46,272 nt of DNA from JBHGBM01 sp041946965 (GTDB lineage Bacteria; Acidobacteriota; Terriglobia; Bryobacterales; Bryobacteraceae): the NCBI GenBank assembly GCA_041946965.1, contig JBHGBM010000039.1, positions 1 through 46,272 on the forward strand, in the 5' to 3' direction. The position numbers and the translations under genes were made by a program. The stretch's first letter is position 1. Each line of letters opens with the position of its first letter. The notes beneath the pieces are model-generated. The model saw only the letters and a list, made by a program, of their open reading frames with translations, ran no database searches and was not told where the DNA came from. This document shows, piece by piece, positions 16,105 to 26,000 of the stretch.

Positions 16105-19100
16105 TCAGAAACTCGTGCGCAACGAGAACTGCCAGCTCCGTGTCGGGTCCTGCCCGGTAATCGTGCCGAAGGCGCTGCTCGTGGGCGTCGTGTTCGGCGC
16201 CGACAGGTTCGGGTGGTTCAGCGCGTTCAGGCACTCGGCGCGGAACTGCGTCTTGACCCGCTCGGTCACGCGGAAGGTCTTGATGACCGAGAGTTCCCAA
16301 CGGTCCTGACTGGGCGCCCGCACACTGCTGACGCGCAGCGTCGAGACCCGGATATTGCTCGCAAGTTGTTGCCCGCTGTTGCGGTTGAAGCCCGCATCGG
16401 TGTTGAACCAGCGGTCCACGGTGCGCTTGTCGTCCGGCAGGGCGATGTTATCGGGATTTCCGGTGAACAGAGTCCACACGTCGCCGAACGCCAGCGGCAT
16501 GCCGGTCTGGCGCTGCACGATGCCGTTCAACTGCCAGCCGCCGGCGAAGAAGTCCAGCACCACGGGCCAACTGTTGCCCATGCGCCGCCCCCGTCCGAAC
16601 GGCAGTTCCCAGATGCCGCTCATCACCAGGCGGTGCGGACGATCCATGTCGGAGAGCGTCCGGTACGGCTTCGGGTCCGTGGGGTTCAGGAACTCGGTGG
16701 CCTGCATGGTCTTTGACCACGTGTAAGAGAGCTGGTAGGTGAAGCCGCGCGTGAAGCGCCGTTCCACGCGGGCTTGCAACGAGTGGTACCAGGAGTAGCC
16801 CATCGGCTCCGTGGTGGAAACGCTGCCGAACTGCGGGTACGGCTTCAGCAGGTTGGCGCGCGACATGTTCTTCGCATAGATCGGATTGGTGCCGGAGAGC
16901 GGGCTGGCGAACTGAGCGCCCAGGAAGTCGATGGTCTTCTGGTCGCGCACCGTCAGGCGGCTCAGGTACTGTTCCGGCGTGTTGTTCAGTTGGCGCGTGA
17001 TGCTCAGGCGCGTTCCCCTGCTGCCCACATACGCGGCTTCCGCCAGGAACTGGCCCGGCAGGGTGTGCTGCAACCCGAAGGTCCAACGCTGCACATACGG
17101 CTGCTTGCGAACCTGTTGGAAGAACGACACCGACTGGCCGAGGTTGGTGCTCAGACCGCCGGCTGCTCCGAGCGGCGGCAGCAGCCCGTTCGGGAATGGA
17201 TCCGCCGTCTTGACGATGTAAGTCAGGCCGCTGTCCATCGACGGCTGTATGGGTGTGGACATGCTGAACCCGGTCTGAATGGCATCCGTCTTAAACGCCC
17301 CCAGAGAGTCGAAAAACAGCCCGTAACCGGCGCGCAGCACGGTCGTCGGCGCCAGTTGGTACGCCAGTCCGATGCGGGGCATGAAGTTGTTTTTCTCGCC
17401 CTTCCAGAAGCCGCGCGGATTGCCGCCCACGCCCACGAAGGTCAGGCCGCCCTGTACGCGGAACTGGTCCACCGGCAATTCGGGAATCGGACTCTTTGCA
17501 TAGTTGGCGCGCGCCTGCGCCTCGATCGGGCTTGCCTGCCCGAAAGCGAATCCCGCCACGGAGCGGTTGTAGCGCTCCGTGACCGGCGACTCGTATTCGT
17601 AGCGCAGGCCGAAGTTCACGGTGAGCTTGCGCGAGAGCTTGTAATCGTCCTGCCAGAAGAGGCCGAGGTACTTGTCCTGATCCGCGCTCGTCCCGGTGCG
17701 CGCCATCTCCCCTTCGGGAATGCCCAGGAGGAAAGCGGCCAATTCGCCTCCTACCGCGGGCGCCGCGTTCGTATCCAGCGGACCGCGCGTGTACGTGCTC
17801 GAGAAAATCAACCGGGGCGCCACGTCGAGCGGGTACCGGCCCACGTTTTCGCGGTAGACGCGGAAGTCGAAACCAAACCGCATGTTGTGGCTGCCGCGCA
17901 GCTTTGTCAACGTGGCCGCCAGGGAGTGCGTGGTGGAATAGTTGCCGCCATCCCCGCTGTCCCAGTCGCTCAGCGCGGTCAATGATCCGACCTGCACGTT
18001 CGGAAAGGCCATCAGGCTGGGGTCGATCAACCCGGTCAGGCGCTGCGAAAAGCCGAGCGAGGCGAGGTCGAAGCCGCGGCTGGCGCGCCGTTCCGTGAAG
18101 GTGGCCCGTGTGATGCCCCACCGGACATTCATCAGGAAACTCGGCGTGAATACGTACACGTCATCGAAGGAAACGCCGTTGTTATAGCGGTTGATGATAA
18201 TGCCCGAGGCTCCGGTGGTGAAATACCGGTTCTTGTCCTCCTCCCAGAAGTCCTTGTTGAGCCGCAGGAAAATGCGGTGGTTCTGGTTGAACGCGTGATC
18301 CAGCCGGCCCAGATGCACCCAGGTATCCTCCAAGCCCTTCCCTGCCAGGAAATGGTTGCTGCGGCCTTCTTTCGTGCCGGCCTGGTTCGGCAGGTTCCAG
18401 TAAGGCAGGATCTTTTGCGCCACCGGGTCGAGGCGGCTGGCGGGGATGATGTTGCCGGCGAACGGTTGGCGCCGGAACCGCCCGCCCGCCTCGGCGGTGG
18501 TGGTGAGGGGATCGTACACCTGGTAATTTGCGCCCAGCGCGAGCAGGCCCGAGAGGTCGCCGCGGCGCATTGCCTCCGTGGGCACCGTGTTGGTAAACGA
18601 CTTCGGGTTGCCGAACTTGTTTCCTTCCCACATGTAGAACCAGAACGTCTTGTTCTTGCCGTTGTAGAGCTTCGGCAGCACGACCGGGCCGCTACCGGCG
18701 ACGCCGTAACGGTTGTCCTGGTATACGGGCAATTTCTGGCCCGCGCGGTTCTGGAAGATATTGGCTGTGTCAAAGGCGGAGTTGCGCAGCCACCAGTACG
18801 CCTCTCCGTGCAGCGTGTTGGTGCCGCCCTTGGTGCTGACGTTGACCAGCGCGCCGATGGTGTGGCCCACGCTGGCGTCGAACGACGAGGTCTGCACCTT
18901 GAACTCGGCCACCGCCGACTGCGGCGGGATGAAACCGACGCGCGCGGAGGTGCCTTGCCCCTGGGTGTTCGATACGCCGTCGAGGGTGAACTCGTTGTTG
19001 TACGCCCCGGCGCCGTCCGTGGCGATCTCCGAGTTCTTGCTGATGGAGAACGACCCCGCCTTGGCCAGCCGCGTATCCTTCGTATTGATTACGCCGGGCG

Positions 19101-19563
19101 CCAGTTGAGCCAAGGCCATCGGGCTGTTGCCGTAAGTGGGCAACTCGGTCACACGGCGCTCATCCACCACCTGTCCGAGCGAACTCTCCGAAGTGCTCAG
19201 CAACGGTGTCTCCGCCGTCACCTCGATGGCTTCCGTGACGTTGCCCACCTGCAAATCGATATTGAGCTGGACCACGTCGTTGACCCGGACCTGGATGCCT
19301 TCGCGCACAAACCGTTTGAAGCCGCTAAGCTCGGCTTCCACGGTATACGCGCCGGTCAGCAGGTAGGGCAGAGTGTAGTTGCCGGCCTCGTTCGTCTTCG
19401 CGGCGACGGTCACCCCGGTGGCCACGTTGGTCGCTCGGACGTCGGCGCCTCCAATCACCGCGCCGGTCGGGTCGGTGACGCGGCCCAGAATGGTGCCGCG
19501 GGTCTCCTGCGCCAGGGCGCACGAAATCATCAGCACAATCATCAGCACGAAACGGACAAGCAT
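16105..19563 (-). CDS. Oar-like TonB-dependent outer-membrane receptor
   Basis: A 1152-residue protein. ATG 19563 is chosen because AAGGAG lies 7 bases upstream and it starts a clean signal peptide (MLVRFVLMIVLMISCALAQ). The regulatory-like beta domain follows (GRVTDPTGAVIGGADV, about 25-100). Next comes a plug-like region (QVVDERRVTELPTYGNS, VQTSSFDASVGHTIGALVNV) and a barrel ending in WQFSLRTSF. A promoter with TTGACT and GATTAT is seen upstream. Unlike the other two receptors it has no enzyme gene directly after it: downstream lies argR in the opposite orientation. Substrate is unknown. Confidence 0.88.
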   Translation of the reverse strand: MLVRFVLMIVLMISCALAQETRGTILGRVTDPTGAVIGGADVRATNVATGVTVAAKTNEAGNYTLPYLLTGAYTVEAELSGFKRFVREGIQVRVNDVVQLNIDLQVGNVTEAIEVTAETPLLSTSESSLGQVVDERRVTELPTYGNSPMALAQLAPGVINTKDTRLAKAGSFSISKNSEIATDGAGAYNNEFTLDGVSNTQGQGTSARVGFIPPQSAVAEFKVQTSSFDASVGHTIGALVNVSTKGGTNTLHGEAYWWLRNSAFDTANIFQNRAGQKLPVYQDNRYGVAGSGPVVLPKLYNGKNKTFWFYMWEGNKFGNPKSFTNTVPTEAMRRGDLSGLLALGANYQVYDPLTTTAEAGGRFRRQPFAGNIIPASRLDPVAQKILPYWNLPNQAGTKEGRSNHFLAGKGLEDTWVHLGRLDHAFNQNHRIFLRLNKDFWEEDKNRYFTTGASGIIINRYNNGVSFDDVYVFTPSFLMNVRWGITRATFTERRASRGFDLASLGFSQRLTGLIDPSLMAFPNVQVGSLTALSDWDSGDGGNYSTTHSLAATLTKLRGSHNMRFGFDFRVYRENVGRYPLDVAPRLIFSSTYTRGPLDTNAAPAVGGELAAFLLGIPEGEMARTGTSADQDKYLGLFWQDDYKLSRKLTVNFGLRYEYESPVTERYNRSVAGFAFGQASPIEAQARANYAKSPIPELPVDQFRVQGGLTFVGVGGNPRGFWKGEKNNFMPRIGLAYQLAPTTVLRAGYGLFFDSLGAFKTDAIQTGFSMSTPIQPSMDSGLTYIVKTADPFPNGLLPPLGAAGGLSTNLGQSVSFFQQVRKQPYVQRWTFGLQHTLPGQFLAEAAYVGSRGTRLSITRQLNNTPEQYLSRLTVRDQKTIDFLGAQFASPLSGTNPIYAKNMSRANLLKPYPQFGSVSTTEPMGYSWYHSLQARVERRFTRGFTYQLSYTWSKTMQATEFLNPTDPKPYRTLSDMDRPHRLVMSGIWELPFGRGRRMGNSWPVVLDFFAGGWQLNGIVQRQTGMPLAFGDVWTLFTGNPDNIALPDDKRTVDRWFNTDAGFNRNSGQQLASNIRVSTLRVSSVRAPSQDRWELSVIKTFRVTERVKTQFRAECLNALNHPNLSAPNTTPTSSAFGTITGQDPTRSWQFSLRTSF

Positions 19564-19592
19564 GCCATCGCTCCTTAGCAAAGGTTTGTAAG

Positions 19593-19621
19593 ATAATCCT
19601 CCATTTCTATTTGGGAGTCAA
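19593..19621 (-). promoter_or_regulatory. Sigma-70-like promoter of the Oar-like receptor gene
   Basis: On the minus strand TTGACT (19621-19616) and GATTAT (19598-19593) are separated by 17 bases, about 30 bases before the receptor's ATG at 19563 and followed by its AAGGAG ribosome-binding site. The -35 matches 5 of 6 and the -10 matches 4 of 6 consensus bases. Confidence 0.6.
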
Positions 19622-19664
19622 GTGACTGCTTCCCGGAAAGTGTGACAGGGTGTGTAGCCGGAAA

Positions 19665-19681
19665 CCGGAAGCCGCTTCCGG
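19665..19681. repeat. Short GC-rich inverted repeat
   Basis: CCGGAAG and CTTCCGG are perfect 7-base arms around CCG, in the 268-base gap between the HD-domain gene and the Oar-like receptor gene, both on the minus strand. No T-run follows on either strand. It could be a weak terminator for the HD gene or a binding site; nothing else was found in this gap besides the receptor promoter. Confidence 0.3.
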
Positions 19682-19831
19682 CCCCGTCTCCCGCGCCGTC
19701 AGGCAGATACTCGACCGCGCGTCTTGGAACTTCGGGCTTATCGAGAACTCCCGGTCAGCTACGCCGCCGGCGGCGGGCAGTCCTCGAACTTTGTCGCCAT
19801 CCGTATCCGGTGACCGGAAGCGCCGCGCGGG

Positions 19832-20395
19832 TTACGCGTTGCCGCGCAGGCCTAACTCATCCGCCCTGGCCTGCATGGCCTTGATGCAGAAATCCACGTG
19901 TTCTTCGAGCGGCACGCCCAGCTCTTCGGCGCCCTGCACGATCTCCTGGCGGTTCACGGCGCGCGCGAAGGCCTTGTCCTTCATCTTCTTTTTCACCGAG
20001 GGGACGTCCACTTCGAAGACGCTGCGGTGGGGCTTGACGTAGGAGATGGCGGTGATGAAGCCGGCCAGCTCGTCGCAGGCGAACAGGGTTTTCTCCAGCG
20101 GCGAGACGCGCGGCACGCCGGTGTGGGTGGCGTGGGAGAGGACGGCGCGGCGGATCTCCTCCTCCACGCCGCGCGCGGCGAGGATGGGCTCGCCCTTGAG
20201 GGGATGGCCGGGCAACTCGGGATGGATCTCCCAATCGAAGTCGTGCAGCAGCGCCGTGACGGACCATTTTTCCAGGTCCTCGCCGAGCTTGCACGCGTAG
20301 GCAACGACACACGCCTCCACGGCCAGCGCGTGCTTGCGCAGGCTTTCCGACTTGGTGAATTCGCAAAGGATCTGCCAGGCCTGATCGCGGGTCAT
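19832..20395 (-). CDS. HD-domain phosphohydrolase
   Basis: A 187-residue protein from ATG 20395; ATG 20404 would add three residues. The HD metal-binding pattern is present: an early His (RKHALAVEA), then ALLHDFDWEIHP and SHATHTG. This spacing fits the HDIG subgroup of predicted HD hydrolases, which often act on nucleotides; the substrate is unknown. The first half is helical, the C-terminus ends EELGVPLEEHVDF then a short tail. It diverges from the oxidoreductase at 20432 with only 36 bases between start codons. A TACAAT lies 7 bases before ATG 20395, which favours a leaderless transcript and this start. Confidence 0.75.
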   Translation of the reverse strand: MTRDQAWQILCEFTKSESLRKHALAVEACVVAYACKLGEDLEKWSVTALLHDFDWEIHPELPGHPLKGEPILAARGVEEEIRRAVLSHATHTGVPRVSPLEKTLFACDELAGFITAISYVKPHRSVFEVDVPSVKKKMKDKAFARAVNRQEIVQGAEELGVPLEEHVDFCIKAMQARADELGLRGNA

Positions 20396-20402
20396 CAAGA
20401 CC

Positions 20403-20408
20403 ATTGTA
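20403..20408 (-). promoter_or_regulatory. -10-like element for a leaderless HD-domain transcript
   Basis: TACAAT on the minus strand (20408-20403) is followed by 7 bases and ATG 20395. The transcription start expected from a -10 of this kind falls at or next to the start codon. No -35 is apparent. Confidence 0.5.
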
Positions 20409-20419
20409 TGGAATTGCGT

Positions 20420-20425
20420 TACGAT
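20420..20425 (+). promoter_or_regulatory. -10-like element for a leaderless oxidoreductase transcript
   Basis: TACGAT is followed by 6 bases and ATG 20432. It lies 11 bases from the opposing -10-like element, so the two promoters would overlap and could interfere with each other. No Shine-Dalgarno or -35 is visible. Confidence 0.45.
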
Positions 20426-20431
20426 TCTCTC

Positions 20432-21619
20432 ATGCCTACCGTTTCCCGCCGTGCTTTTGTGGGCGCCGCCGCGGCTTCGGCCTCGCTGGCGCGTCCGGCG
20501 AGCGATCAGATTTCGCTCGGCATCATCGGTGTGGGCGGCCGCGGAACGTCTCACATCCGCGACCTGGGCCGCCTGAAGGATCTGAACATCCGCGTGGGGG
20601 GCGTGTGCGACGTGTTCGCTCCGGCGCGCGAGCGCGCGGCGGCGGCGATCGAGAAATCGTTCGGCGCACGACCGCGCCTGACCAGCGATTACCGGGAGAT
20701 GCTCACGTGGAAGGACATCGACGCGGTGATCATCTCCAGCCCCGACTACAGCCACAGCGTGATGCTGAAGCACGCGGTGGAGGCGGGCAAGGACGCCTAC
20801 TGCGAAAAGCCGATGGGTACGGTGTTCTCCGAGGCCAAGGCTGCCTATGAGGCGGTGAAGAAGAGCAGGCAGGTGGTACAGATCGGGACGCAGCGGCGCA
20901 GCGATGGGTCGTACGTGGCGGCGGCGAAGCTGGTGCAGTCCGGCATCCTCGGGGAGATCACCAAGATCGACGTGGCCATGAATTTCCAGGAGCCGCGCTG
21001 GAGGCGCGCCTCCGACGACGTGACGCCCTCCACGGTGGATTGGGACCGCTTCATCATGCACCGGACGCCGCGGCCGTTCGAGGCGCGCCTGCTGCGCGAG
21101 TGGCAGCTCTTCGATTACAACACCAACGGCATCGCCGGGTTGTGGATGTCGCACTTCAGCGATGTGGTTCACTGGTTTATGCAGGAGATGTACCCGGCCA
21201 CGGCGGTCTCCAACGGCGGGGTGTTTCTGTGGAAGGACGGGCGCGAAACCTCCGACGTGTTCCAGACCCTGCTCACCTATCCGAAGGGGTTCCTGTTCAG
21301 CTTCGAGATGTGCCTGACCAACGACGCCAATACGCACGAGCTGTGGCACGGCACGCGCGGCACGCTGGACATGGGAGCCATGACCATCAGCGGCGCGGGC
21401 AGCAAGCGCAAGGACCGCATCGCGGCGCCGGTCAAAGTGGCGCCCGAGACCATCAGTTCCCACATGCACAACTTTCTGGAGTGCGTGCGCGGGCGGACCA
21501 CGCCGCGGGCGGACATCCAGGCGGGCTTCTCGCACGCCGTGGCGGGCACCATGGCGCATACCGCGCTCCGGACGGGCCGGATGGTGCGCTTCGACCGCGA
21601 AAGACTGGAACTGGTGTGA
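20432..21619 (+). CDS. Tat-exported Gfo/Idh/MocA-family oxidoreductase
   Basis: A 395-residue protein from ATG 20432; ATG 20408 would add eight residues before the signal. The Tat signal is SRRAFVGAAAA. The NAD(P)-binding GVGGRG is at residues 33-38. The catalytic EKP motif is intact (125-127), unlike the two GH109-like relatives in this window, so a real dehydrogenase is more likely. DFSDVVHW-like His-containing residues (MSHFSDVVHWFMQ) are in the C-terminal domain. Substrates of the superfamily are sugars, inositols and related compounds; none can be assigned. A hairpin follows the stop codon. Confidence 0.8.
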   Translation: MPTVSRRAFVGAAAASASLARPASDQISLGIIGVGGRGTSHIRDLGRLKDLNIRVGGVCDVFAPARERAAAAIEKSFGARPRLTSDYREMLTWKDIDAVIISSPDYSHSVMLKHAVEAGKDAYCEKPMGTVFSEAKAAYEAVKKSRQVVQIGTQRRSDGSYVAAAKLVQSGILGEITKIDVAMNFQEPRWRRASDDVTPSTVDWDRFIMHRTPRPFEARLLREWQLFDYNTNGIAGLWMSHFSDVVHWFMQEMYPATAVSNGGVFLWKDGRETSDVFQTLLTYPKGFLFSFEMCLTNDANTHELWHGTRGTLDMGAMTISGAGSKRKDRIAAPVKVAPETISSHMHNFLECVRGRTTPRADIQAGFSHAVAGTMAHTALRTGRMVRFDRERLELV

Positions 21620-21636
21620 TGAACCTTTCGCTTTTC

Positions 21637-21655
21637 CTCCGCCTTTCAGGCGGAG
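21637..21655. terminator. Hairpin between convergent genes, candidate terminator
   Basis: CTCCGCCT and AGGCGGAG form a perfect 8-base stem with a TTC loop, 18 bases after the oxidoreductase stop and before the end of the convergent GH109-like gene. Only a short T-tract (ATTTG) follows on the plus strand, so it may act weakly or in both directions. Confidence 0.6.
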
Positions 21656-21733
21656 ATTTGGCTTCACTTCAGCCGGAAGTCGCACAGGAGATGCCCCACG
21701 GTGGATGTGCCGGCGCGAAACGGTCTGGCGGGA

Positions 21734-22999
21734 TTACGTCCGCTTGAAATCCGGGATCTCGACCGGCGCGCTGCCGCGGCGCAAGGATTCGGCGGAAAGC
21801 GGCCGCACGCTGCTCCAGGTGGCGGCGTCGTAAACGTCGATCGGGCTTTCGCCGGTGCGAACGGCCTGGAGAAAGTCCGAGAGCACGAAATAGTCGCCGC
21901 CTCCGTGGCCGGTCCTGGCGGCTTCGGCGCCGCGCCGGGCCCAATAGGGGTGTTCGTATTCGGCGCGGTATTTTTCGAGCGGCTCCCACTGGTGCGCCGG
22001 GCTGCGGCCCTCGATGTGCACTTTGTGTTCGCCGAACGCCGCGCTGTAGGCGCCCCGCGTGCCCTGGAGCGAGTACTGCCCCATTCCCGGCGGGCGCGGC
22101 GAAGCCACGTCGTAGCGGACGAAGATCAGCCTGCCTTGTTGGGTCCGGATCAGGGTGTTGTTAGTGTCTCCGTTGAGGAACTGCACCCGCGCGGCGGCGC
22201 TGTCCTTGCCGAAACGGCGGACGGCGTATTCGTGCGTGGAGACGGACTTGCTCGCCATGGTGACCATGGAAACGAGGCGGTCTCCTCGGTTGATGCCCAT
22301 CCATCCGCACACGGGGCCGAGCGAGTGCGTCGGGTAAAGGTCTCCGATGTTCCTGGCTGCGTTCACGCCGCGCCACGTCAGGCTGCCGTCGGGGTTGAAG
22401 CGCAGGCCGCGGATCTCGTGGATGTAAGCGCACTCGGCATAGGTAAGGTCGCCGAACACGCCCTTTTCGGCCATCGTCCAGACCTGCATTACGTGGCGCG
22501 AGTAGCGGTAGTTTTCGAGCAGCATGTAGCCGCTGCGCGTGCGGCGCTGGGTGCGCACCAGCTCCCAGCAGTCTTCCAGCGTGGTGCACGCGGGCACCTC
22601 GGAGGCCACGAACTTGCCGGCGGTCATGGAATCGAGCGCCATGCGGGCGTGCAATTCCTGGGGCGTGGCAATCAGAACCGCGCGAAAATCGCCGCGCGCC
22701 AGCATGCGCCGGTAATCGTCCGGCCCCTTGGAGAAGCCCTCCGGGCGGCGGCCGCGGGCTTTCTCCACCGCGAGGAGCGCGCGCTTGAGGTTCTGTTCGT
22801 TGATGTCGCAGACCGCCGGGATATCGACTTCAGGAAAGGAGAGCAGGACGTTGAGCAGTCCGGCGCCGCGCGAGCCCACGCCGATGACGGCTATCCCGAT
22901 ACGCTCCTGGGCGGCGGCGCGCCCGGAAAGGGCCAGCGGCCCGGCCGCAACTCCCGCGGCCCGGAGCCAGTCGCGGCGATTCAAAGCAGTCGGTTTCAT
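21734..22999 (-). CDS. Tat-exported GH109-like glycosidase (Gfo/Idh/MocA fold)
   Basis: A 421-residue protein. ATG 22999 is 2 bases after the receptor stop; an in-frame TTG at 23005 is less likely. The Tat signal is NRRDWLRAAG. GVGSRG (40-45) binds the dinucleotide. SEVPAC (133-138) replaces the EKP of dehydrogenases. DLYPTHSLGPVCGWMGINRG and GHGGGD follow, features I associate with GH109 alpha-N-acetylgalactosaminidases, which hydrolyse glycosides with NAD as a tightly bound cofactor. It is cotranscribed with the Oar-like receptor and probably acts in the periplasm on a ligand of that receptor. Precise specificity is not visible. Confidence 0.75.
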   Translation of the reverse strand: MKPTALNRRDWLRAAGVAAGPLALSGRAAAQERIGIAVIGVGSRGAGLLNVLLSFPEVDIPAVCDINEQNLKRALLAVEKARGRRPEGFSKGPDDYRRMLARGDFRAVLIATPQELHARMALDSMTAGKFVASEVPACTTLEDCWELVRTQRRTRSGYMLLENYRYSRHVMQVWTMAEKGVFGDLTYAECAYIHEIRGLRFNPDGSLTWRGVNAARNIGDLYPTHSLGPVCGWMGINRGDRLVSMVTMASKSVSTHEYAVRRFGKDSAAARVQFLNGDTNNTLIRTQQGRLIFVRYDVASPRPPGMGQYSLQGTRGAYSAAFGEHKVHIEGRSPAHQWEPLEKYRAEYEHPYWARRGAEAARTGHGGGDYFVLSDFLQAVRTGESPIDVYDAATWSSVRPLSAESLRRGSAPVEIPDFKRT

Positions 23000-23001
23000 A
23001 T

Positions 23002-26000
23002 TCAAAATTTCACCGTAACCGCGGCTTGCAGCACTCGCCCGCGGTTGAGTTGCGCGTTCATGGTCCCGAACGCCTGGTTGCCGAAGCTGTGGTTGGGTAC
23101 GGCGAACCGTACGCTGTTGGTCAGGTTGAAGGCCTGCATGCGCAGCAGCACCTGGCGTTGCTCATCCACCCGCAGAGTCCGCATCAGCGAAAGGTCGGCG
23201 TTGCGGATGCCGTCGCCCAGCAGGCCCGGGATGGTCCGGGAGGCGTTGCCGAACCGGTAAGGAGCGGGCTGTGCGAAGGCGGCGGTATCGAACCAGCGCT
23301 CCGCCGTGCGTTCGGCGGCCGGCAGCGCCGGATTGTAGAGCACGTCCGGGCGGCACCCGCCGCCGAACGAGTAGGTGGTGTTGTTCGCGCACGCTACGCC
23401 CAGCGGCACCCCGGAGGAAAACGTGGCGACGCCGGCGATCTGCCACCCCCCGAGCAGCTTTGCCGCCGGCCCGCGGCGCAGGAACGCGCGCGCGCGGCCG
23501 AAGGGCGGCTCCCAGGTGAAGCTGAGGGTCAGGCGCCGCGCAATGTTCAGCTCGGAGACCGACCATTCCGACCGCAGATTGCTCCAATCCTGCACCGCCG
23601 AGTAGCCCAGGTTCTCGCCGCCCCACTCGCCAGAGTTGACGTTCCCCATGATCTTGGAGAAGGAAAACGACGCGAGGAAGTGAACGCCGTGCGCCATGCG
23701 CTTTTGCAGCTTGAGCTGGAGGGCGTGATACTCGGAGGCGCCCCAGTTGGCGTCCACCGCCGTCATGGTGTCGAACTGCGGAAATGGCCGGAGCAGGCGC
23801 GCGCGGGGGAGCGTGGATGTGTTCAGAACGCCTTGCCTGACCTGGCCGTACACGGGATTGGGCGCCAGCTCGCGCAGGGTGTCGCCCAGCGACAGAAACG
23901 TGCTTGGAAGCTGGTTCATGATGCGGTTCGCGAACAGGTGCAGGCCGCGGCTGCCGGCGTAGGTGGCGTCAACGAGCATGCGCCCGGGCAACTCGCCCTG
24001 GATGGCGAAGGACCACTGCTCCGCGTAGGGCGTCTGGCTGTTGCGGTCCGTGTAGGAAACCGACTGTCCGAGCAGCGTAGCGGGGCCCAGCCGGCTGCCG
24101 GTGGCCTGCACGATGCCGTCCGGATACGGGTTGCTCAGAGAACGCAGCACGGTAAAGCCGTTCACGCTGCCGACGAATGTGGTGTTGGCCAGGAAGCCGC
24201 TGGTGCCATAGGAGGCGGCGTTGGCGCCGTGGCCCGTGGTGGGCGCATAGAACAGGCCCGCGCCGCCGCGCAACACCAGCCTGGGGCTCAGCGCGTAGGC
24301 GAACCCGAAGCGCGGCGCCACGTTGTTGCGGTCCGGATTCACCTGGCCGCGCGGCACGCCGCCCACGCCCACGAACGCGAGCGCGCCGCGGAGATCAATG
24401 CCGGGCGCGTTGAGGGGCACCGGCGCGCCGTAGTCGAAATTTGTTAATTGGTTGAAGCGGTCCGTGAGCGGCGAGCCGTAGTCGTAGCGCAGGCCGAGGT
24501 TGAGCGTCAGCCTTCGGGTGACTTTCACGTCGTCCTGCACGAAGCCGGCCCAGTAGACCTGCTGGAGGGCCAGCGCCGGGACGATCTGGACTCCGCCGCC
24601 GTTGCCGAGCCCGAGGAAGAAGGAGGCGTATCCGTAACCCGCCGTGGGGCTCGCCGCCGCCGGATTGGGTCCCTGGGTGAACCCGGCATTAAAGTCGAAG
24701 GAGTTCGCGCCGTCGCCGTGATAGAAGGTGTTCATGCGGTAGAGCCGCAGGTCGCCGCCGGTTTTCACGGTCTGGCGTCCGAACACCCTGGTCCAGGTTC
24801 CGGCCGCGGTATGGTTTTCGCCGGCGCCGCGGATCATGAGATCGGACCCCAGCGCCAGGCCGGTGCCGATGTTCCCGCCCGAAAAGCGCGAGTTCATCCC
24901 GCTGATGCTGATGGGAGGCATGACGTTGATGGCCATCTGCTCGGCCAGCCCGGCGGGGTAACCCAGTTTGGTGAGGTCCGCGCCCGCGCTGCGCGGGAGG
25001 TTGCGGTTGCGCAGCCGGCTGAAGCTGTAGCGCGCGTTCAGGATGGAGGACGATCCGGCGGTGCAAACGTCATCCAGCGTGAAGCTCTGCCGGCGGAAGT
25101 TCTGTGGCCCGAACGAGGGCGAGGCGATGTTGTTGTACACGTCCGGCCGGTTGAACGGCGTCGCGTCCACCGAGTACCGGCCGTAGACGCGCTGCCGCGC
25201 GCTCAGGTGGTGGTCCACACGCGCGGTGACCATATCCTTCCGGATGGTCTGCGCGGAGGTGGATACGAAATTGTTCACACCGCTTACTGGGTCGCCGGCC
25301 GTGTTCGGGAGCGGGAAGAAACCGGTCAGGTTGCGCGCCACCGGGTCCTGGCGGTCCAGCGGGATGCGGTTGGCGGGGAAGGGCGCGCGCAGGGACCGCG
25401 AAGGATTCGCCGGATCCGGCCTTGTGGTGGCCGGATCGTAAATAGTAATGAGCTGCCCGGTGCGGATGAAGGTCCGGCTGAAATCGCCCTCGCGTTGCGC
25501 CGCGGTGGGCACGGTGGAGAGGAAGGTGACGCCCTGGCGCGTCCGCACGCCTTCGTAGTTAGAGAAAAAGAATGTGCGCCCGCGCAGGATGGGCCCGCCC
25601 CAGGAAACGCCGAACTGGTTGTACCGCAGCATGGGACGCTCGGCTCCGGCACGGTTGGCGAAGAAGTCGCTGGCGTCGAACACGTCGTTGCGGAAAAACT
25701 CGTAGACTTCGCCCCGGTACCGGCTGGTGCCGGAGCGCGTGACCACGTTGATCACACCGCCCGCCGAGCGCCCGAATTCGGCGCTGAACCCGTTGGTTTC
25801 GACCTTGAACTCCTGCACCGCGGCGACGCTGGGGATGACGACGGGGTTGTTGCGGATGGGAGAGGAGTTCGGCGCGCCATCCAGCAGGAACTCGCTCTGG
25901 TTGCCCCGCGCGCCGTTGATGGAGACCACCGCCTGGCTGGTCTCGTCCACGGCGAGTTCGTTCCAGTGCGCGCTGGTGCGCGTTCCGGGGACCAGCTCGA

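Noticed and set aside
19832..21685. A 617-codon minus-strand open frame opposite the oxidoreductase gene
   Set aside because: Only its last 187 codons form a recognisable protein (the HD hydrolase). The rest is antisense to a clear Gfo/Idh/MocA gene and has the Arg/His/Pro/Gly-rich composition of GC-rich shadow frames.
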